From assembly GCA_945872015.1 (NCBI GenBank), contig CAMBYJ010000106.1, positions 1 through 6,304 of the forward strand: a DNA stretch of 6,304 nt, given 5' to 3'. The DNA is from Chitinophaga pinensis. GTDB taxonomy: Bacteria > Bacteroidota > Bacteroidia > AKYH767-A > OLB10. Under the pieces are notes generated by a model. It had not been told where the DNA came from, made no database searches, and saw only the letters and a program-made list of their open reading frames with translations. Every line of letters starts with the position of its first letter. Position 1 is the first letter of the stretch. Of this stretch, positions 6,045-6,304 are shown piece by piece. Both the position numbers and the translations under genes were made by a program.

Positions 6045-6058
6045 TTAACCCGGGTTAA
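6045..6058. repeat. Perfect 14-base palindrome TTAACCCGGGTTAA
   Basis: The 14 bases read identically on both strands. It is GC-rich at its centre within AT-rich DNA and lies just upstream of the point where the DUF47 remnant loses similarity. It could be a protein-binding site or mark a rearrangement junction; neither can be told from sequence alone. Confidence 0.55.
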
Positions 6059-6095
6059 GCAATAGGATTATTTATTAGAAATAATCTTAGTAAAA

Positions 6096-6231
6096 CGATG
6101 TTTGTTTCGATTAGATATGATTGGAAATTTTCCAATTGGAGAAACTTTCTTATTTATACTTATATTTGGCGTTCAATCAAGTATCGTCTTTCAAATCCTT
6201 GTCCAATAAGGTATTGCGATATTTGTTTCGA
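6096..6231. repeat. Direct repeat CGATRTTTGTTTCGA, two copies
   Basis: CGATGTTTGTTTCGA (6096-6110) and CGATATTTGTTTCGA (6217-6231) match at 14 of 15 bases, 121 bases apart. The second copy overlaps the inverted repeat that precedes the gene at 6248. The spacing is not a multiple of three, so repeated protein sequence does not explain it. Confidence 0.6.
6120..6140. repeat. Two overlapping palindromes
   Basis: ATTGGAAA-T-TTTCCAAT (6120-6136) is an inverted repeat with 8-base arms and a single central base. TCCAATTGGA (6131-6140) is a perfect 10-base palindrome that shares its first six bases with it. Together they look like a tandem operator upstream of the gene at 6248, but no regulator is known. 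Confidence 0.5.
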
Positions 6232-6241
6232 CAAACAAATA
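6220..6241. repeat. Inverted repeat just before the gene at 6248
   Basis: TATTTGTTT-CGAC-AAACAAATA has 9-base perfect arms around a 4-base centre and ends 6 bases before ATG 6248. In the transcript it would be a hairpin beside the ribosome-binding region; as DNA it would be an operator near the transcription start. Confidence 0.6.
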
Positions 6242-6247
6242 AAAATT

Positions 6248-6304
6248 ATGACAATAAAAAGATTATTGCAGTTATTCATTTGTATCATTATCCCTCTTTT
6301 AGTT
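6248..6304 (+). CDS. Start of a secreted or membrane protein, cut by the window end
   Basis: ATG 6248 opens MTIKRLLQLFICIIIPLLV, 19 codons to the window end. Two basic residues followed by a long hydrophobic run are the form of a signal peptide or first membrane helix, and the leader AAAAATT is typical for Bacteroidota. The frame is also open upstream without a stop to 6059, with an in-frame ATG at 6098 that would add 50 residues rich in Trp, Tyr and Cys. I favour 6248 because the upstream part holds palindromes and a direct repeat and has atypical composition. The product cannot be identified from what is visible. Confidence 0.5.
   Translation, partial: MTIKRLLQLFICIIIPLLV

Larger units (their letters stand above)
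6032..6247. other. Palindrome-rich intergenic region
   Basis: About 215 bases between the DUF47 remnant and the plus-strand gene at 6248. The region holds the 14-base palindrome, the overlapping palindromes at 6120-6140, the two-copy direct repeat and the inverted repeat at 6220-6241. GATATTTG (6218-6225) is one base from a Bacteroidota -7 element, but it has no matching -33 box. Confidence 0.55.

Overview
The window looks like a chromosomal stretch from a Bacteroidota bacterium. It is AT-rich, start codons have no Shine-Dalgarno sequence and sit behind A/T-rich leaders, several upstream regions resemble the Bacteroidota promoter (-33 TTTG, -7 TAnnTTTG), and two lipoproteins carry features I associate with this phylum (a KRHYxxGYY motif after the lipobox; a GYPATYKNF motif). 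The genus cannot be told from the sequence. No rRNA, tRNA, CRISPR array, transposase or integrase was seen.

Layout. Positions 25-2180 (minus strand) hold four tightly packed cell-envelope genes, read right to left: a lipoprotein ending in a Pmp3/YqaE-type membrane domain, a small DUF2752 membrane protein, a second lipoprotein with a C-terminal membrane helix, and a membrane-anchored SIMPL (DUF541) protein. Gaps are 32 bases or less and the first two genes overlap, so this is probably one operon. Diverging from it on the plus strand is a DUF3050 protein of the heme-oxygenase-like fold (about 2298-3092). Facing it on the minus strand (3161-4414) is a 417-residue protein with an archaemetzincin-like but degenerate zinc region and a C-terminal domain that I recognise only as recurrent in Bacteroidota. 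Upstream of that come a DUF6717 protein (4644-4997) and a cytosolic von Willebrand factor A protein with an intact MIDAS (5064-5720), both on the minus strand.

The rest is regulatory or decayed. Positions 4415-4643 hold a convincing minus-strand terminator and three copies of GCTGCAT, two of which flank a possible promoter for the 417-residue gene. Positions 5876-6031 are the decayed 3' end of a PhoU-like (DUF47) phosphate-transport accessory gene, still followed by its terminator-like hairpin. Positions 6035-6247 are rich in short palindromes and lead into a plus-strand gene cut off by the window end, of which only a signal-peptide-like start is visible.

How the genes work together: the envelope operon probably makes membrane-associated proteins of one stress or envelope-maintenance programme (inference). 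The vWA, DUF6717 and 417-residue genes lie together on one strand and may form a module, but terminator and promoter signals between them suggest separate transcription units. The best candidate for something little described is the 417-residue protein and its neighbours; the sequence alone does not establish what they do.
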